Position numbers and translations under genes: made by a program
Source of the DNA: Mycolicibacterium chlorophenolicum
GTDB taxonomy: Bacteria > Actinomycetota > Actinomycetes > Mycobacteriales > Mycobacteriaceae
Direction of reading: 5' to 3'
DNA: 47,892 nucleotides
Assembly (NCBI RefSeq): GCF_001044235.1
Contig: NZ_JYNL01000020.1
Location: 295,790 to 343,681 of the forward strand
Shown: positions 8,545 to 17,074 of the stretch, piece after piece
Layout: every line of letters starts with the position of its first letter
Numbering within the stretch: position 1 is the stretch's first letter
Notes under the pieces: model-generated
The model's input: only the letters and a program-made list of their open reading frames with translations
Told to the model about the DNA's origin: nothing
Database searches by the model: none

Positions 8545-9473
8545 CGACGCTTCAGACCCCGCCGCTGCAGAAAGAACCTGGCAAGCCCGCGATGAGCGAG
8601 CGGGTCAAGGGTGAGCGCAGGCTCGGCATCTACCTGACGCTGCCGTCCTATGTGGTGATGCTGCTGGTCACCGCCTACCCCCTCGGCTACGCACTGGTGT
8701 TGTCGCTGTACAACTTCCGGCTCACCGACCCCGAGGGCCGCAGCTTCGTCGGGCTGCGGAACTATCTGGTGATCCTCACCGACCCGATCTGGTGGAACGA
8801 CTTCCTCACCACGCTGGCGATCACCGTCGTCACGGTCGCCGTCGAACTGGTGCTCGGATTCTGGTTCGCGTTCGTGATGCTGCGCATCGTGCGCGGACGC
8901 GGTCCGCTGCGCACGGCGATCCTGATCCCGTACGGCATCGTCACGGTCGTGTCGGCGTTCATCTGGCGCTACGCCTTCGCCATCGACTCCGGGTTCGTCA
9001 ACCAGTGGCTGAATCTCACCGACTTCGACTGGTTCGGCAACAGGTGGTCGGCCATCTTCGTCATCTGCCTGTCCGAGATCTGGAAGACCACCCCGTTCAT
9101 CTCGCTGCTGCTGCTCGCCGGGCTGGTGCAGGTGCCCGAGGACATGCAGGAGGCGGCGAAGGTCGACGGTGCCACGGCGTGGCAGCGACTGTGGAAGGTG
9201 ACGCTGCCCAACATGAAGGCCGCGATCATGGTGGCCCTGCTGTTCCGCACGCTGGACGCCTGGCGCATCTTCGACAACCCGTATGTGATGACCGCCGGCG
9301 CCAACAACACCGAGACAATCTCGTTCCTGGCCTATCGCCAGAACGTGACGCTGGTGAATCTCGGGATGGGATCCGCGGTGTCGGTGCTGCTGTTCCTCTC
9401 CGTCGTCGCGATCGCCTGGGTCTTCATCAAGGTCTTCAAGACCGACCTGTCCCAAGTCAGGGGTGACCAGTGA
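8541..9473 (+). CDS. Sugar ABC transporter permease (MalF/SugA type)
   Basis: 310 residues, GTG start translationally coupled to the lipoprotein gene. Six transmembrane helices are expected. The ABC-coupling EAA loop near residue 209 reads EAAKVDGATAWQRLWKVTLP, a good match to the CUT1 permease EAA-x3-G motif. A cytoplasmic tail (MSERVKGERR) precedes the first helix (YLTLPSYVVMLLVTAYPLG). It forms a heterodimer with the next gene product in the inner membrane. Confidence 0.93.
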   Translation: MTTLQTPPLQKEPGKPAMSERVKGERRLGIYLTLPSYVVMLLVTAYPLGYALVLSLYNFRLTDPEGRSFVGLRNYLVILTDPIWWNDFLTTLAITVVTVAVELVLGFWFAFVMLRIVRGRGPLRTAILIPYGIVTVVSAFIWRYAFAIDSGFVNQWLNLTDFDWFGNRWSAIFVICLSEIWKTTPFISLLLLAGLVQVPEDMQEAAKVDGATAWQRLWKVTLPNMKAAIMVALLFRTLDAWRIFDNPYVMTAGANNTETISFLAYRQNVTLVNLGMGSAVSVLLFLSVVAIAWVFIKVFKTDLSQVRGDQ

Positions 9474-10297
9474 CCAAGAGCACCAAGTGGTGGACGATCG
9501 CCGGCATCGTCATCGTGATCTACAGCTTCGTGCCGATGCTGTGGATGATCAGCCTGGCGTTCAAGCCGCCGTCGGACATCGTGTCGGGCAATCCGTCGTT
9601 CCTGCCGAGCTCGTTCACGCTGGACAACTTCGCGCAGATCTTCAGCAACGAGTTGTTCACGCGGGCGCTGCTCAACTCGATCGGCATCGCGATCATCGCG
9701 ACCATCATCTCGGTCGTCATCGCGATGTTCGCCGCGTATGCGATTGCGCGGCTGGAGTTCCCGGGCAAGAAGCTGTTGCTGTCGCTGGCGCTGGGCATCG
9801 CGATGTTCCCGCAGGCGGCGCTGGTCGGCCCGCTGTTCGACATGTGGCGCGGACTGGGCATCTACGACACCTGGCTGGGGCTCATCATCCCCTACCTGAC
9901 GTTCGCGCTGCCGCTGTCCATCTGGACGATGTCGGCGTTCTTCCGCCAGATCCCCTGGGAGATGGAGCATGCCGCGCAGGTCGACGGAGCGACGCAGTGG
10001 CAGGCGTTCCGCAAGGTGATCGTGCCGCTGGCTGCGCCCGGGGTGTTCACCACCGCGATCCTGACGTTCTTCTTCTGCTGGAACGACTTCCTGTTCGCGA
10101 TCTCGCTGACGTCGACCGACAATGCCCGCACGGTGCCCGCGGCGCTGGCGTTCTTCCAGGGCGCCTCGTACTTCGAGTCGCCGGTCCCCTACATCATGGC
10201 CGCGTCGGTGATCGTCACGATCCCCGTCGTCATCCTCGTCCTCATCTTCCAGCGGCGCATCGTCGCCGGCCTGACCTCCGGAGCAGTGAAGGGATAA
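9470..10297 (+). CDS. Sugar ABC transporter permease (MalG/SugB type)
   Basis: 275 residues, GTG start overlapping the stop of the previous permease (GTGA). Six predicted helices, and an EAA loop around residues 163-182 (EHAAQVDGATQWQAFRKVIV). The first helix comes directly after a short Lys-rich N-terminus, as in MalG-type partners. Second membrane half of the importer encoded at 7234-11501. Confidence 0.93.
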   Translation: MTKSTKWWTIAGIVIVIYSFVPMLWMISLAFKPPSDIVSGNPSFLPSSFTLDNFAQIFSNELFTRALLNSIGIAIIATIISVVIAMFAAYAIARLEFPGKKLLLSLALGIAMFPQAALVGPLFDMWRGLGIYDTWLGLIIPYLTFALPLSIWTMSAFFRQIPWEMEHAAQVDGATQWQAFRKVIVPLAAPGVFTTAILTFFFCWNDFLFAISLTSTDNARTVPAALAFFQGASYFESPVPYIMAASVIVTIPVVILVLIFQRRIVAGLTSGAVKG

Positions 10298-10301
10298 CCC
10301 C

Positions 10302-11501
10302 ATGGCAGCAATCACGATGCGCAATATCGTCAAGAAGTACGGCGACGGCTATCCGGCCGTCAACGACGTCAGCCTCGACATCGCCGACGGCGAGTTCATG
10401 ATCCTGGTGGGCCCGTCGGGCTGCGGCAAGTCGACCCTGCTGCGGATGATCGTGGGGCTCGAGGACATCAGCTCGGGCGACATGCTGATCGGCGACAAGA
10501 AGGTCAACGACAAGGCCCCGCGCGACCGCAACCTGTCGATGGTGTTCCAGAACTACGCGCTGTACCCGCACCTGACCGTGTTCGAGAACATCGCCTTCCC
10601 GCTCCGGTTGTCGGGCAAGCTGTCCGACGACGAGATCCGCAAGCGGGTCACCGAGGCCGCCGACACACTCGAACTCGGCGAGCACCTGGACCGCAAACCG
10701 GCCAACCTGTCGGGCGGGCAGCGGCAGCGCGTCGCGATGGGCCGTGCGATCGTGCGCGAGGCGGATGCGTTCCTGTTCGACGAGCCGCTGAGCAACCTCG
10801 ACGCGAAGCTGCGCGGCCAGATGCGCACCGAGATCCTGCGGCTGCAGCGCAAGCTCGGCGTCACCACCGTCTACGTCACCCACGATCAGACGGAGGCGAT
10901 GACGCTGGGCGATCGCGTCGCGGTGCTGAAAAAGGGTGTGCTGCAGCAGGTGGCCAGTCCTCGCGAGCTGTACGACCAGCCCGTCAACCTGTTCGTCGCC
11001 GGCTTCATCGGGTCCCCGCCGATGAACTTCGTGCCCGCGCACGTCAACGGCGACAACCTCGAGCTCCCGTTCGCAACGGTGCCATTGCGCGACGAGTGGC
11101 GCACCGCCGTCGACGACCAGAAGGTGTACATCGCCGGTATCCGGCCGGGCGCGTTCGAGGACGCGGAGTTCGTCGACGACGACAAGCGCTCCCGCGGAGT
11201 GACGTTCGACGTCACCGTCGACATGGTCGAGTGGCTGGGCAACGAGCAGTACGCGTTCGTGCCGTTCGAGGCGACCCCGGAGATCACGCAGCAGCTGGCC
11301 GAGCTCGCCAACGAACTGGACAGCGAACAGCTGCGCACCCAGCTCTGTGTCGAGCTGGATCCGCTGAGCCGGGTGCGCTCGGGCGACAAGGCCACACTGT
11401 GGCTGGACGCCGAGCGTCTGCATCTGTTCGATCCGCACAGCGGTGAGAACCTCACGCGGACCGATCAGACCAATGGCCGGCACGCCGCCCCCGCCGGCTG
11501 A
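10302..11501 (+). CDS. Sugar ABC transporter ATPase (MalK/UgpC/SugC type)
   Basis: 399 residues. Walker A GPSGCGKST (about 38-46), Q-loop region VFQNYALYPHLTVFENIAFP, signature LSGGQRQRVAMGRAI, Walker B AFLFDEPLSNLD and the H-loop THDQTEAM are all intact. The C-terminal third (about 240-385) is the OB/TOBE regulatory domain of MalK-type proteins. The start is 4 bp after the permease stop, so it is in the same operon. This energises the importer; in mycobacteria one such ATPase can sometimes serve several importers. Confidence 0.94.
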   Translation: MAAITMRNIVKKYGDGYPAVNDVSLDIADGEFMILVGPSGCGKSTLLRMIVGLEDISSGDMLIGDKKVNDKAPRDRNLSMVFQNYALYPHLTVFENIAFPLRLSGKLSDDEIRKRVTEAADTLELGEHLDRKPANLSGGQRQRVAMGRAIVREADAFLFDEPLSNLDAKLRGQMRTEILRLQRKLGVTTVYVTHDQTEAMTLGDRVAVLKKGVLQQVASPRELYDQPVNLFVAGFIGSPPMNFVPAHVNGDNLELPFATVPLRDEWRTAVDDQKVYIAGIRPGAFEDAEFVDDDKRSRGVTFDVTVDMVEWLGNEQYAFVPFEATPEITQQLAELANELDSEQLRTQLCVELDPLSRVRSGDKATLWLDAERLHLFDPHSGENLTRTDQTNGRHAAPAG

Positions 11502-11521
11502 GCGGGCGGCCACACACGCCG

Positions 11522-12781
11522 ATGGCGGCACCTGAGCTTCGGCTGCGGGCGGCGCGCCCCGAACTGCTGGCGCTGCCGTGGGATCGGGCGCTCGCCGAAT
11601 GGACCGCGCCCGAGGTCCCATTGCGCGACCTCCCGGTGGGACCCAGCCGGCACCTGGTCAAATTCGTCGAGTGCGACGGTGAGCTGTGGGCACTCAAGGA
11701 GCTGCCCCCGCGCATCGCCGCCCGCGAGTACGAGGTGCTGCGTGCGCTTGAGGACATGGAGCTCAACGCCGTTCGTCCGGCGGGCCTGGTGTTCCAGCCC
11801 GACTTCGACACCGCGATCCTGCTGACCCGCTACCTCACCGGTTCCTGGCAGTACCGCCGGATGTTCATGCGGCTGCCGCCCGACGCGCCCAAACACCGCG
11901 CCCGGCTGTTCGACGCGATGGCGACCCTGCTGGTGGAACTCCACCGGCACGGGGTGTTCTGGGGCGACTGCTCGCTGGCCAACACGCTGTTCTCCCGGGA
12001 CGGGCAGGTGCTGCAGGCCTTCCTCGTCGACGCCGAGACCAGCGAGGTCCACCCGAGTCTGTCGAACGGACAGCGCACCCAGGACATCGACATCACCGTC
12101 GAGAACGTCGCCGCCGGGCTGCTCGACGTCGCTGCGCGGCTCGAAAGACCGGATCTGGAACCGGGTTTCATCGGTGAGGCGCTGGCGATCAGGGAACGCT
12201 ACGAGCGGTTGTGGGAGCTGCTGCACGCGGCGCCGACGTTCGGTTTCGCCGACCGCTACCGCGTCGAGGGCACCATTCGCAAGCTCAACGACCTCGGGTT
12301 CGCCGTCGACGAGGTGTCGCTGCAGCCGGTCACCTCCGGCGCCGACGAACTGCGGTTGCACGTCGCGGTCGGCGACCGCCGTTACCACGCCACCGAACTG
12401 CAGCGCCTCACCGGACTCGTCGTCGGTGAGGGGCAGGCCCGCATCCTGCTCGGCGATCTGCACGCTTACCAGGGGCAGTTGTGCCGCGAAGCCGGCCACG
12501 ACGTCGACGAGCGCACCGCGGCGCAGCTGTGGGTGATGGAGGTGGCCACCCCGACGATGCACCGCGCACACGCCGCGGTCGGACGTTCGGGCACCCCGAT
12601 CCAGGCCTACTGCGATCTGCTGGAGGTGCGGTGGCTGCTCTCGGAGCGGGCCGGCCGTGACGTCGGTACCGAGCGCGCGCTCCAGGCGTTGGCGCGCAAC
12701 GTGGTTCCGTCGGAGTCAGCCGCGCAGCTGATGATCGTCGAGACGCCCACCGAGCCGTTCTCGGTACTCGACGACGACTAG
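11522..12781 (+). CDS. DUF4032 protein with a kinase-like (lipopolysaccharide-kinase-type) fold
   Basis: 419 residues, ATG 20 bp after the ATPase stop. The N-terminal half looks like an atypical small-molecule kinase: an ATP-lysine-like WALKELPPR (about 58-66), Glu in REYEVLRAL, a catalytic-loop-like HRHGVFWGDCSLANTLF (about 141-157) with Asp and Asn, and a metal-binding-like DAET. The C-terminal half carries DUF4032. Nothing here states the substrate. Its position as the last gene of a sugar-import operon suggests it phosphorylates an imported sugar or controls the operon, but that is inference. Confidence 0.85.
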   Translation: MAAPELRLRAARPELLALPWDRALAEWTAPEVPLRDLPVGPSRHLVKFVECDGELWALKELPPRIAAREYEVLRALEDMELNAVRPAGLVFQPDFDTAILLTRYLTGSWQYRRMFMRLPPDAPKHRARLFDAMATLLVELHRHGVFWGDCSLANTLFSRDGQVLQAFLVDAETSEVHPSLSNGQRTQDIDITVENVAAGLLDVAARLERPDLEPGFIGEALAIRERYERLWELLHAAPTFGFADRYRVEGTIRKLNDLGFAVDEVSLQPVTSGADELRLHVAVGDRRYHATELQRLTGLVVGEGQARILLGDLHAYQGQLCREAGHDVDERTAAQLWVMEVATPTMHRAHAAVGRSGTPIQAYCDLLEVRWLLSERAGRDVGTERALQALARNVVPSESAAQLMIVETPTEPFSVLDDD

Positions 12782-12803
12782 TGCCGGACGCCGCGGCCTC
12801 GCA

Positions 12804-13808
12804 TCAACCCGCCTCCGCCACACGCAGATACGCGTGAATCGTCGTGCCGTCGATCCCGGAATGGCAGCGCACCAGGTCGGCGACGGCGTTGACCACCATC
12901 AGACCCCCGGGCGCCCCCGTGCCCGCGTTCGCGCCGTCGAGCGGGTCATCGAGGCGGGCGTGGTCGCGCGCCTCGCACGCCAGGTAGCCGTCCGCACTCC
13001 AGAACGCTAGCCGGCACGGCCCGGCGTTGTGCACCAGCGCCTCGGTCGCCAGCTCGGTCACGATGAGCCGCAGATCGATCAACTTCTCGTCGTCACAACC
13101 GAACCACCGCCCGTACCGCGCGGCGAAGGTACGGGCGCGGTGCAGCTCGGCAACCGTGCGCACGGTGCAGCCCACCGCGTCGGCGGCCGCGTGCAGGGGC
13201 TCGTTGTACCGCCGCCAGGCGTCGTCCGGCGCGAAGTGCGAGCTATCGGCCTCCGGCTCCCCGTAGCGCCACAGGACCGGATGGGTGGTGCGTGCATCGT
13301 CGAGACGCTCGTCGGTCAGCGCGCCCGCGTCATAGGGGCAGAGCACCGTAACGTCCCGGCCGGTGAACGCGAGGTTGATCAGCGCTTCGTACTGCACGCA
13401 CGCCGGGTACTCGAGGGCCGAGCGCCCGTCCCAGACCGGCTCACCGATCATCAGCACCGGCTGGGGAACGCTCGCCTCGACGAATCGGCTCAGCACTCCG
13501 GCGAGGATGCCGCCCGGATTGCGTCCCGCCTGGGTCATGTCGATCAGGGTGACCGCATTCTCGGACGGACCGAGCGCGGTGCGCAGCGCAGCCAGATTGG
13601 GGCCCGGGACGGCGACCAGAACGCAGTGCCCCCTGTCGAGTGCGTCGATGATCGACGGCACCAGACAGTCGACATAGGCCCTCAACGAGTCATAGAAGAA
13701 CGCCGGGTGCCGGAAACGGTCGACGTCGGGATCAGACAGAACAGACAAGCACGGGCTCCCGACGTCGTCGACGCATCGGGTCGCTGCTCCGATGAATGAC
13801 TCTGACAT
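12804..13808 (-). CDS. MEDS-domain sensor with HATPase (anti-sigma-kinase-type) domain
   Basis: 334 residues from ATG 13808 (MSESFIGAATRC). Residues about 25-185 form a MEDS domain (first seen in DcmR of methylotrophs): HPAFFYDSLRAYVDCLVPSI, then VAVPGPNLAALRTAL and LIDMTQAGRNPG. Residues about 220-330 form an RsbW-like HATPase: N-box IVTELATEALVHNAG, G1-like EARDHAR, GLMVVNAVAD. In actinobacteria this pairing is common in presumed anti-sigma switches. It is convergent with the DUF4032 gene and divergent from the molybdate operon. The SigF-type factor at 20065 and the STAS protein at 20953 are possible partners, by inference only. Confidence 0.85.
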   Translation of the reverse strand: MSESFIGAATRCVDDVGSPCLSVLSDPDVDRFRHPAFFYDSLRAYVDCLVPSIIDALDRGHCVLVAVPGPNLAALRTALGPSENAVTLIDMTQAGRNPGGILAGVLSRFVEASVPQPVLMIGEPVWDGRSALEYPACVQYEALINLAFTGRDVTVLCPYDAGALTDERLDDARTTHPVLWRYGEPEADSSHFAPDDAWRRYNEPLHAAADAVGCTVRTVAELHRARTFAARYGRWFGCDDEKLIDLRLIVTELATEALVHNAGPCRLAFWSADGYLACEARDHARLDDPLDGANAGTGAPGGLMVVNAVADLVRCHSGIDGTTIHAYLRVAEAG

Positions 13809-13894
13809 TACGCCCCCGGCTTCGCCTGCGGTGACCGAAAATGTGACGGCGACGGTGCGGCCCCATCCGCGATTTTCGACCGCTGATAGGGTTG

Positions 13895-13908
13895 TATTCG
13901 GTCGAATA
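13895..13908. promoter_or_regulatory. Palindrome upstream of the molybdate operon
   Basis: TATTCG-GT-CGAATA has 6-bp perfect arms, 25 bp before the ATG of the HTH-TOBE gene. AT-rich in a GC-rich genome. A plausible operator for that regulator. It does not match the E. coli ModE box closely. Confidence 0.45.
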
Positions 13909-13933
13909 ATCCGCAGAAACGGAAAAGCCACGA

Positions 13934-14338
13934 ATGCCGGACATCAGGATCAGGGACGCGGCGGTGTTGCTCGGCGTCAGCGACGACACCGTGCGCCGCT
14001 GGATCGACGGGGGCGCGCTGCCGGCGTCGCGGGATGAATCGGGCCGCAAGGTGATCGCCGGTGACGTGCTCGCCGACTTCGCCCGGCAACACGCCGCACC
14101 GCCACCCGACCCGGTCGGTGTCGCGAGTTCGGCGCGCAACCGGTTCGTCGGACTCGTCACCGAGGTGCGCTCGGACCGGGTGATGAGCGAGGTGCAGATG
14201 CAGTGCGGGCCGTTCACCGTGGTGTCCCTGATGAGCACCGAGTCCGTCCGCCAACTCGGTCTCGAGCCCGGGGTCGTCGCCGTGGCCATGGTCAAGGCCA
14301 CCACCGTGATCGTCGAGACCGCGGGCGGAACCTCATGA
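13934..14338 (+). CDS. HTH plus TOBE (Mop-like) molybdate-binding regulator
   Basis: 134 residues. An excisionase/MerR-like helix-turn-helix fills residues 1-45 (RDAAVLLGVSDDTVRRWIDG) and a TOBE/Mop molybdate-binding domain fills about 65-130 (ARNRFVGLVTEVRSDRVMSE ... VVAVAMVKATTVIVE). This is a small single-TOBE analogue of ModE. Its stop overlaps the modA start (ATGA), so it is the first gene of the mod operon. It probably senses molybdate or tungstate and represses modABC. The palindrome at 13895-13908 is a candidate target. Confidence 0.88.
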   Translation: MPDIRIRDAAVLLGVSDDTVRRWIDGGALPASRDESGRKVIAGDVLADFARQHAAPPPDPVGVASSARNRFVGLVTEVRSDRVMSEVQMQCGPFTVVSLMSTESVRQLGLEPGVVAVAMVKATTVIVETAGGTS

Positions 14339-15093
14339 CGGCACCGGTGAAGGCGGTGATCGCGGCCGCGGCGGCTGCGGTGCTCGGCGCAGCCTGTTCG
14401 TCGTCACAGCCCTCGACGGGCGACGAACTCACGGTGTTCGCGGCGGCATCGCTGAAGTCGACGTTCACCGATCTGGGCGCGCGCTTCGAGAAGGACAATC
14501 CCGGCACGACCGTCACGTTCAACTTCGCCGGTTCGTCGGATCTCGTCGCGCAACTCACCCAGGGCGCACCCGCCGACGTGTTCGCCTCTGCGGACTCGGC
14601 CAACATGACCAAGGCGGTGGACGGCGGCCTGGTGTCCGGTGAGACCGTCGCGTTCGCCGCGAACACCCTGACCATCGTCACACCGCCCGGAAACCCCAGC
14701 CGCGTGGCGACATTCGCCGATCTCGCCCGCCCCGGCATCCAGGTGGTGATCTGCGCGCCCCAGGTGCCGTGCGGCGCCGCGACCGACAAGGTCGAGAAGG
14801 CCACCGGGGTATCCCTCACCCCGGTCAGCGAGGAATCCTCGGTCACCGACGTGCTGGGCAAGATCACCTCCGGCCAGGCCGACGCGGGGCTGGTGTACGT
14901 CACCGACGCCAAGAGCGCCGGAGACAAGGTCACCTCGGTCGCCTTCCCCGAAGCAGCGCGGGCCGTGAACGTCTACCCCATCGCCGTGCTGAACCAGGCC
15001 CGATCGCGTTCGGCTGCACAGCGCTTCGTCGATCTCGTCACCGGACCCCAGGGTCGCGACGTGCTGGCCGCCGCAGGTTTCGCCGAACCGTGA
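14335..15093 (+). CDS. modA: Molybdate ABC transporter substrate-binding lipoprotein ModA
   Basis: 252 residues. Signal peptide with lipobox L-G-A-A-C (Cys near residue 21), then [20 protein letters not shown], the hallmark ModA start with its oxyanion-binding Ser residues. The central [20 protein letters not shown] motif is also typical. ATGA overlap with the upstream regulator and GTGA overlap with modB show tight coupling. Binds molybdate or tungstate outside the membrane. Confidence 0.95.
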   Translation: MTAPVKAVIAAAAAAVLGAACSSSQPSTGDELTVFAAASLKSTFTDLGARFEKDNPGTTVTFNFAGSSDLVAQLTQGAPADVFASADSANMTKAVDGGLVSGETVAFAANTLTIVTPPGNPSRVATFADLARPGIQVVICAPQVPCGAATDKVEKATGVSLTPVSEESSVTDVLGKITSGQADAGLVYVTDAKSAGDKVTSVAFPEAARAVNVYPIAVLNQARSRSAAQRFVDLVTGPQGRDVLAAAGFAEP

Positions 15094-15905
15094 GAGCTCG
15101 GCCACGCGCGGGCGGTGCGGTGCCCGTCGGCCTGCCGGCCTGGATCTACCAGCCCGCACTGATCGGCGCCCTGTTCGTGGTGGTCCCGCTCGTCGCGATC
15201 CTGCTGCGGATCGACTGGCCACACTTCGTCCCCCTCGTCACCTCCGAATCCGCCCGCGCGGCACTGACTCTGAGCCTGAAGACCGCGGCGGCGAGCACGA
15301 CACTGTGCGTCGTGCTCGGCGCCCCGATGGCGCTGGCACTCGCGCGCGGCCGATTCCCGGGCCGATCCGTCGTGCGCGCGCTGGTGCTGCTGCCGCTCGT
15401 ACTGCCGCCGGTGGTCGGAGGCATCGCTCTGCTCTACACCTTCGGCAGACAGGGGCTGCTGGGCCACCAGCTCGAGCTGCTGGGGGTGCGCGTCGCGTTC
15501 TCCACCACCGCGGTGGTGCTTGCCCAGGCCTTCGTGTCGCTGCCGTTCCTGGTGGTGAGCCTGGAGGGCGCGCTGCGTTCCGCCGGATCGGGCTACGAGC
15601 ACGTCGCCGCCACGCTGGGCGCCCGGCCCGCCACCGTCGTGCGCACGGTCACCCTGCCCCTGGTGTGGCCCGGCCTGATCTCCGGGGCGGTGCTGGCCTT
15701 CGCACGGTCCCTGGGCGAGTTCGGCGCCACGCTGACCTTCGCCGGCTCGCTGCAGGGTGTCACCCGAACGCTGCCCCTGGAGATCTACCTGCAGCGCGAG
15801 ACCGACGCCGACGCGGCGGTGGCGTTGTCGCTGCTCCTGATCGCCGTCGCTGCGGTGATCGTCGTGGCCTCCGCCGGCCGCCGTCTGACGGGCGCGCTGC
15901 CGTGA
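15090..15905 (+). CDS. modB: Molybdate ABC transporter permease ModB
   Basis: 271 residues from GTG 15090, which overlaps the modA stop. Five or six transmembrane helices. The EAA-type loop near residue 170 reads [20 protein letters not shown], and [15 protein letters not shown] is the characteristic ModB/CysT C-terminal motif. Its stop overlaps the modC start (GTGA). Confidence 0.95.
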   Translation: MRARPRAGGAVPVGLPAWIYQPALIGALFVVVPLVAILLRIDWPHFVPLVTSESARAALTLSLKTAAASTTLCVVLGAPMALALARGRFPGRSVVRALVLLPLVLPPVVGGIALLYTFGRQGLLGHQLELLGVRVAFSTTAVVLAQAFVSLPFLVVSLEGALRSAGSGYEHVAATLGARPATVVRTVTLPLVWPGLISGAVLAFARSLGEFGATLTFAGSLQGVTRTLPLEIYLQRETDADAAVALSLLLIAVAAVIVVASAGRRLTGALP

Positions 15906-16984
15906 GCGGCGTGCACGTGGCTGCCCGGCTGCGGCAGCGCGGACTCGACGTGGACATCTCCGTCGAAGACGGCCAGGTGCTGGCCGTCCTGGGCCCCAAC
16001 GGGGTCGGCAAATCCACGCTGCTGCAGATCGTCGCCGGGCTGGTGAGACCCGACAGCGGCCGCGTCCAGATCGGTGCCGACGTCGTGACCGACACGCACA
16101 CAGGCGCTTTCGTCCCCGCACACTCCCGGGGCGTGGCGCTGCTCGCCCAGCAGGCGATGCTCTTCCCGCACCTGAGCGTCGGCGCCAACGTCGCCTACGC
16201 GCCCCGCTGCCGGGGGCTGTCCCGCGCGGCGGCGCGCGAGCAGGCACGCCACTGGCTCGACGCCGTCGGCGCCGGCGATCTGGCCGGGCGCCGGCCCGCA
16301 CAGCTGTCAGGCGGGCAGGCCCAACGGGTGGCGGTGGCGCGGGCGCTGGCCGCCGAGCCCCGGGTGCTGCTGCTAGACGAGCCCTTCGCGGCGCTGGACG
16401 TGACCGCGGCGCCCGCGCTGCGGCGGCTGCTGCGCGATCTCCTCCGGGAGCGGTCCCGGACAGCGATCATCGTCACCCACGACATGCTCGACGCGCTGGC
16501 CGTCGCCGACACGGCCGTGGTCCTCGAGGGCGGGCGCGTCGCCGAACGCGGACCGGTCCGCTCCGTGCTGAGCACACCCCGCAGCGATTTCGGCGCCCGC
16601 ATCGCCGGGGTCAATCTGGTCTCCGGAGTCGTCTCCGCGCGGGGATCGCTACGGACCGAATGGGGTGCGGAGATCTCGGGCGCCGGCGACGTCGAGCCCG
16701 GCGTTGCTGCCATCGCGCTGTTCCGTCCGAGTTCCGTCGCCGTCCACCTCGAGCCGCCCCACGGCAGTCCCCGCAACGTCCTCGCCGTGACCCTCGCCGA
16801 CATCGATGTGCACGGACCGGTCGTGCGCGTGCGCGGCGCCGAACTCCCCGACGGAGCGCCGGGCCTGGCTGCGGACGTGACCGCAGCGTCGGCGGTCGAT
16901 CTGGGCCTGGAGCCGGGCCGGACCGTGTACTTCGCGATCAAGGCGCAAGAGGTGGGGCTGCACCCCGCGCACGGCATGCACTAG
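15902..16984 (+). CDS. modC: Molybdate ABC transporter ATPase ModC
   Basis: 360 residues from GTG 15902. Walker [10 protein letters not shown] (about 33-41), signature [15 protein letters not shown], Walker [13 protein letters not shown] and H-loop [10 protein letters not shown] are intact. The C-terminal region from about residue 235 to 355 contains a TOBE/Mop domain ([20 protein letters not shown]), as in full-length ModC. Last gene of the four-gene overlapping mod operon. Molybdate import supports molybdenum-cofactor enzymes. Confidence 0.94.
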   Translation: MSGVHVAARLRQRGLDVDISVEDGQVLAVLGPNGVGKSTLLQIVAGLVRPDSGRVQIGADVVTDTHTGAFVPAHSRGVALLAQQAMLFPHLSVGANVAYAPRCRGLSRAAAREQARHWLDAVGAGDLAGRRPAQLSGGQAQRVAVARALAAEPRVLLLDEPFAALDVTAAPALRRLLRDLLRERSRTAIIVTHDMLDALAVADTAVVLEGGRVAERGPVRSVLSTPRSDFGARIAGVNLVSGVVSARGSLRTEWGAEISGAGDVEPGVAAIALFRPSSVAVHLEPPHGSPRNVLAVTLADIDVHGPVVRVRGAELPDGAPGLAADVTAASAVDLGLEPGRTVYFAIKAQEVGLHPAHGMH

Positions 16985-17074
16985 CGTCAATAACTGCCCT
17001 ACGGTTACTCCCGTCATTTGCTGACAGAGCACCGTGGAGCGCGCAATAGTAGGTGGCATGGGAGTGTCGTGGAC

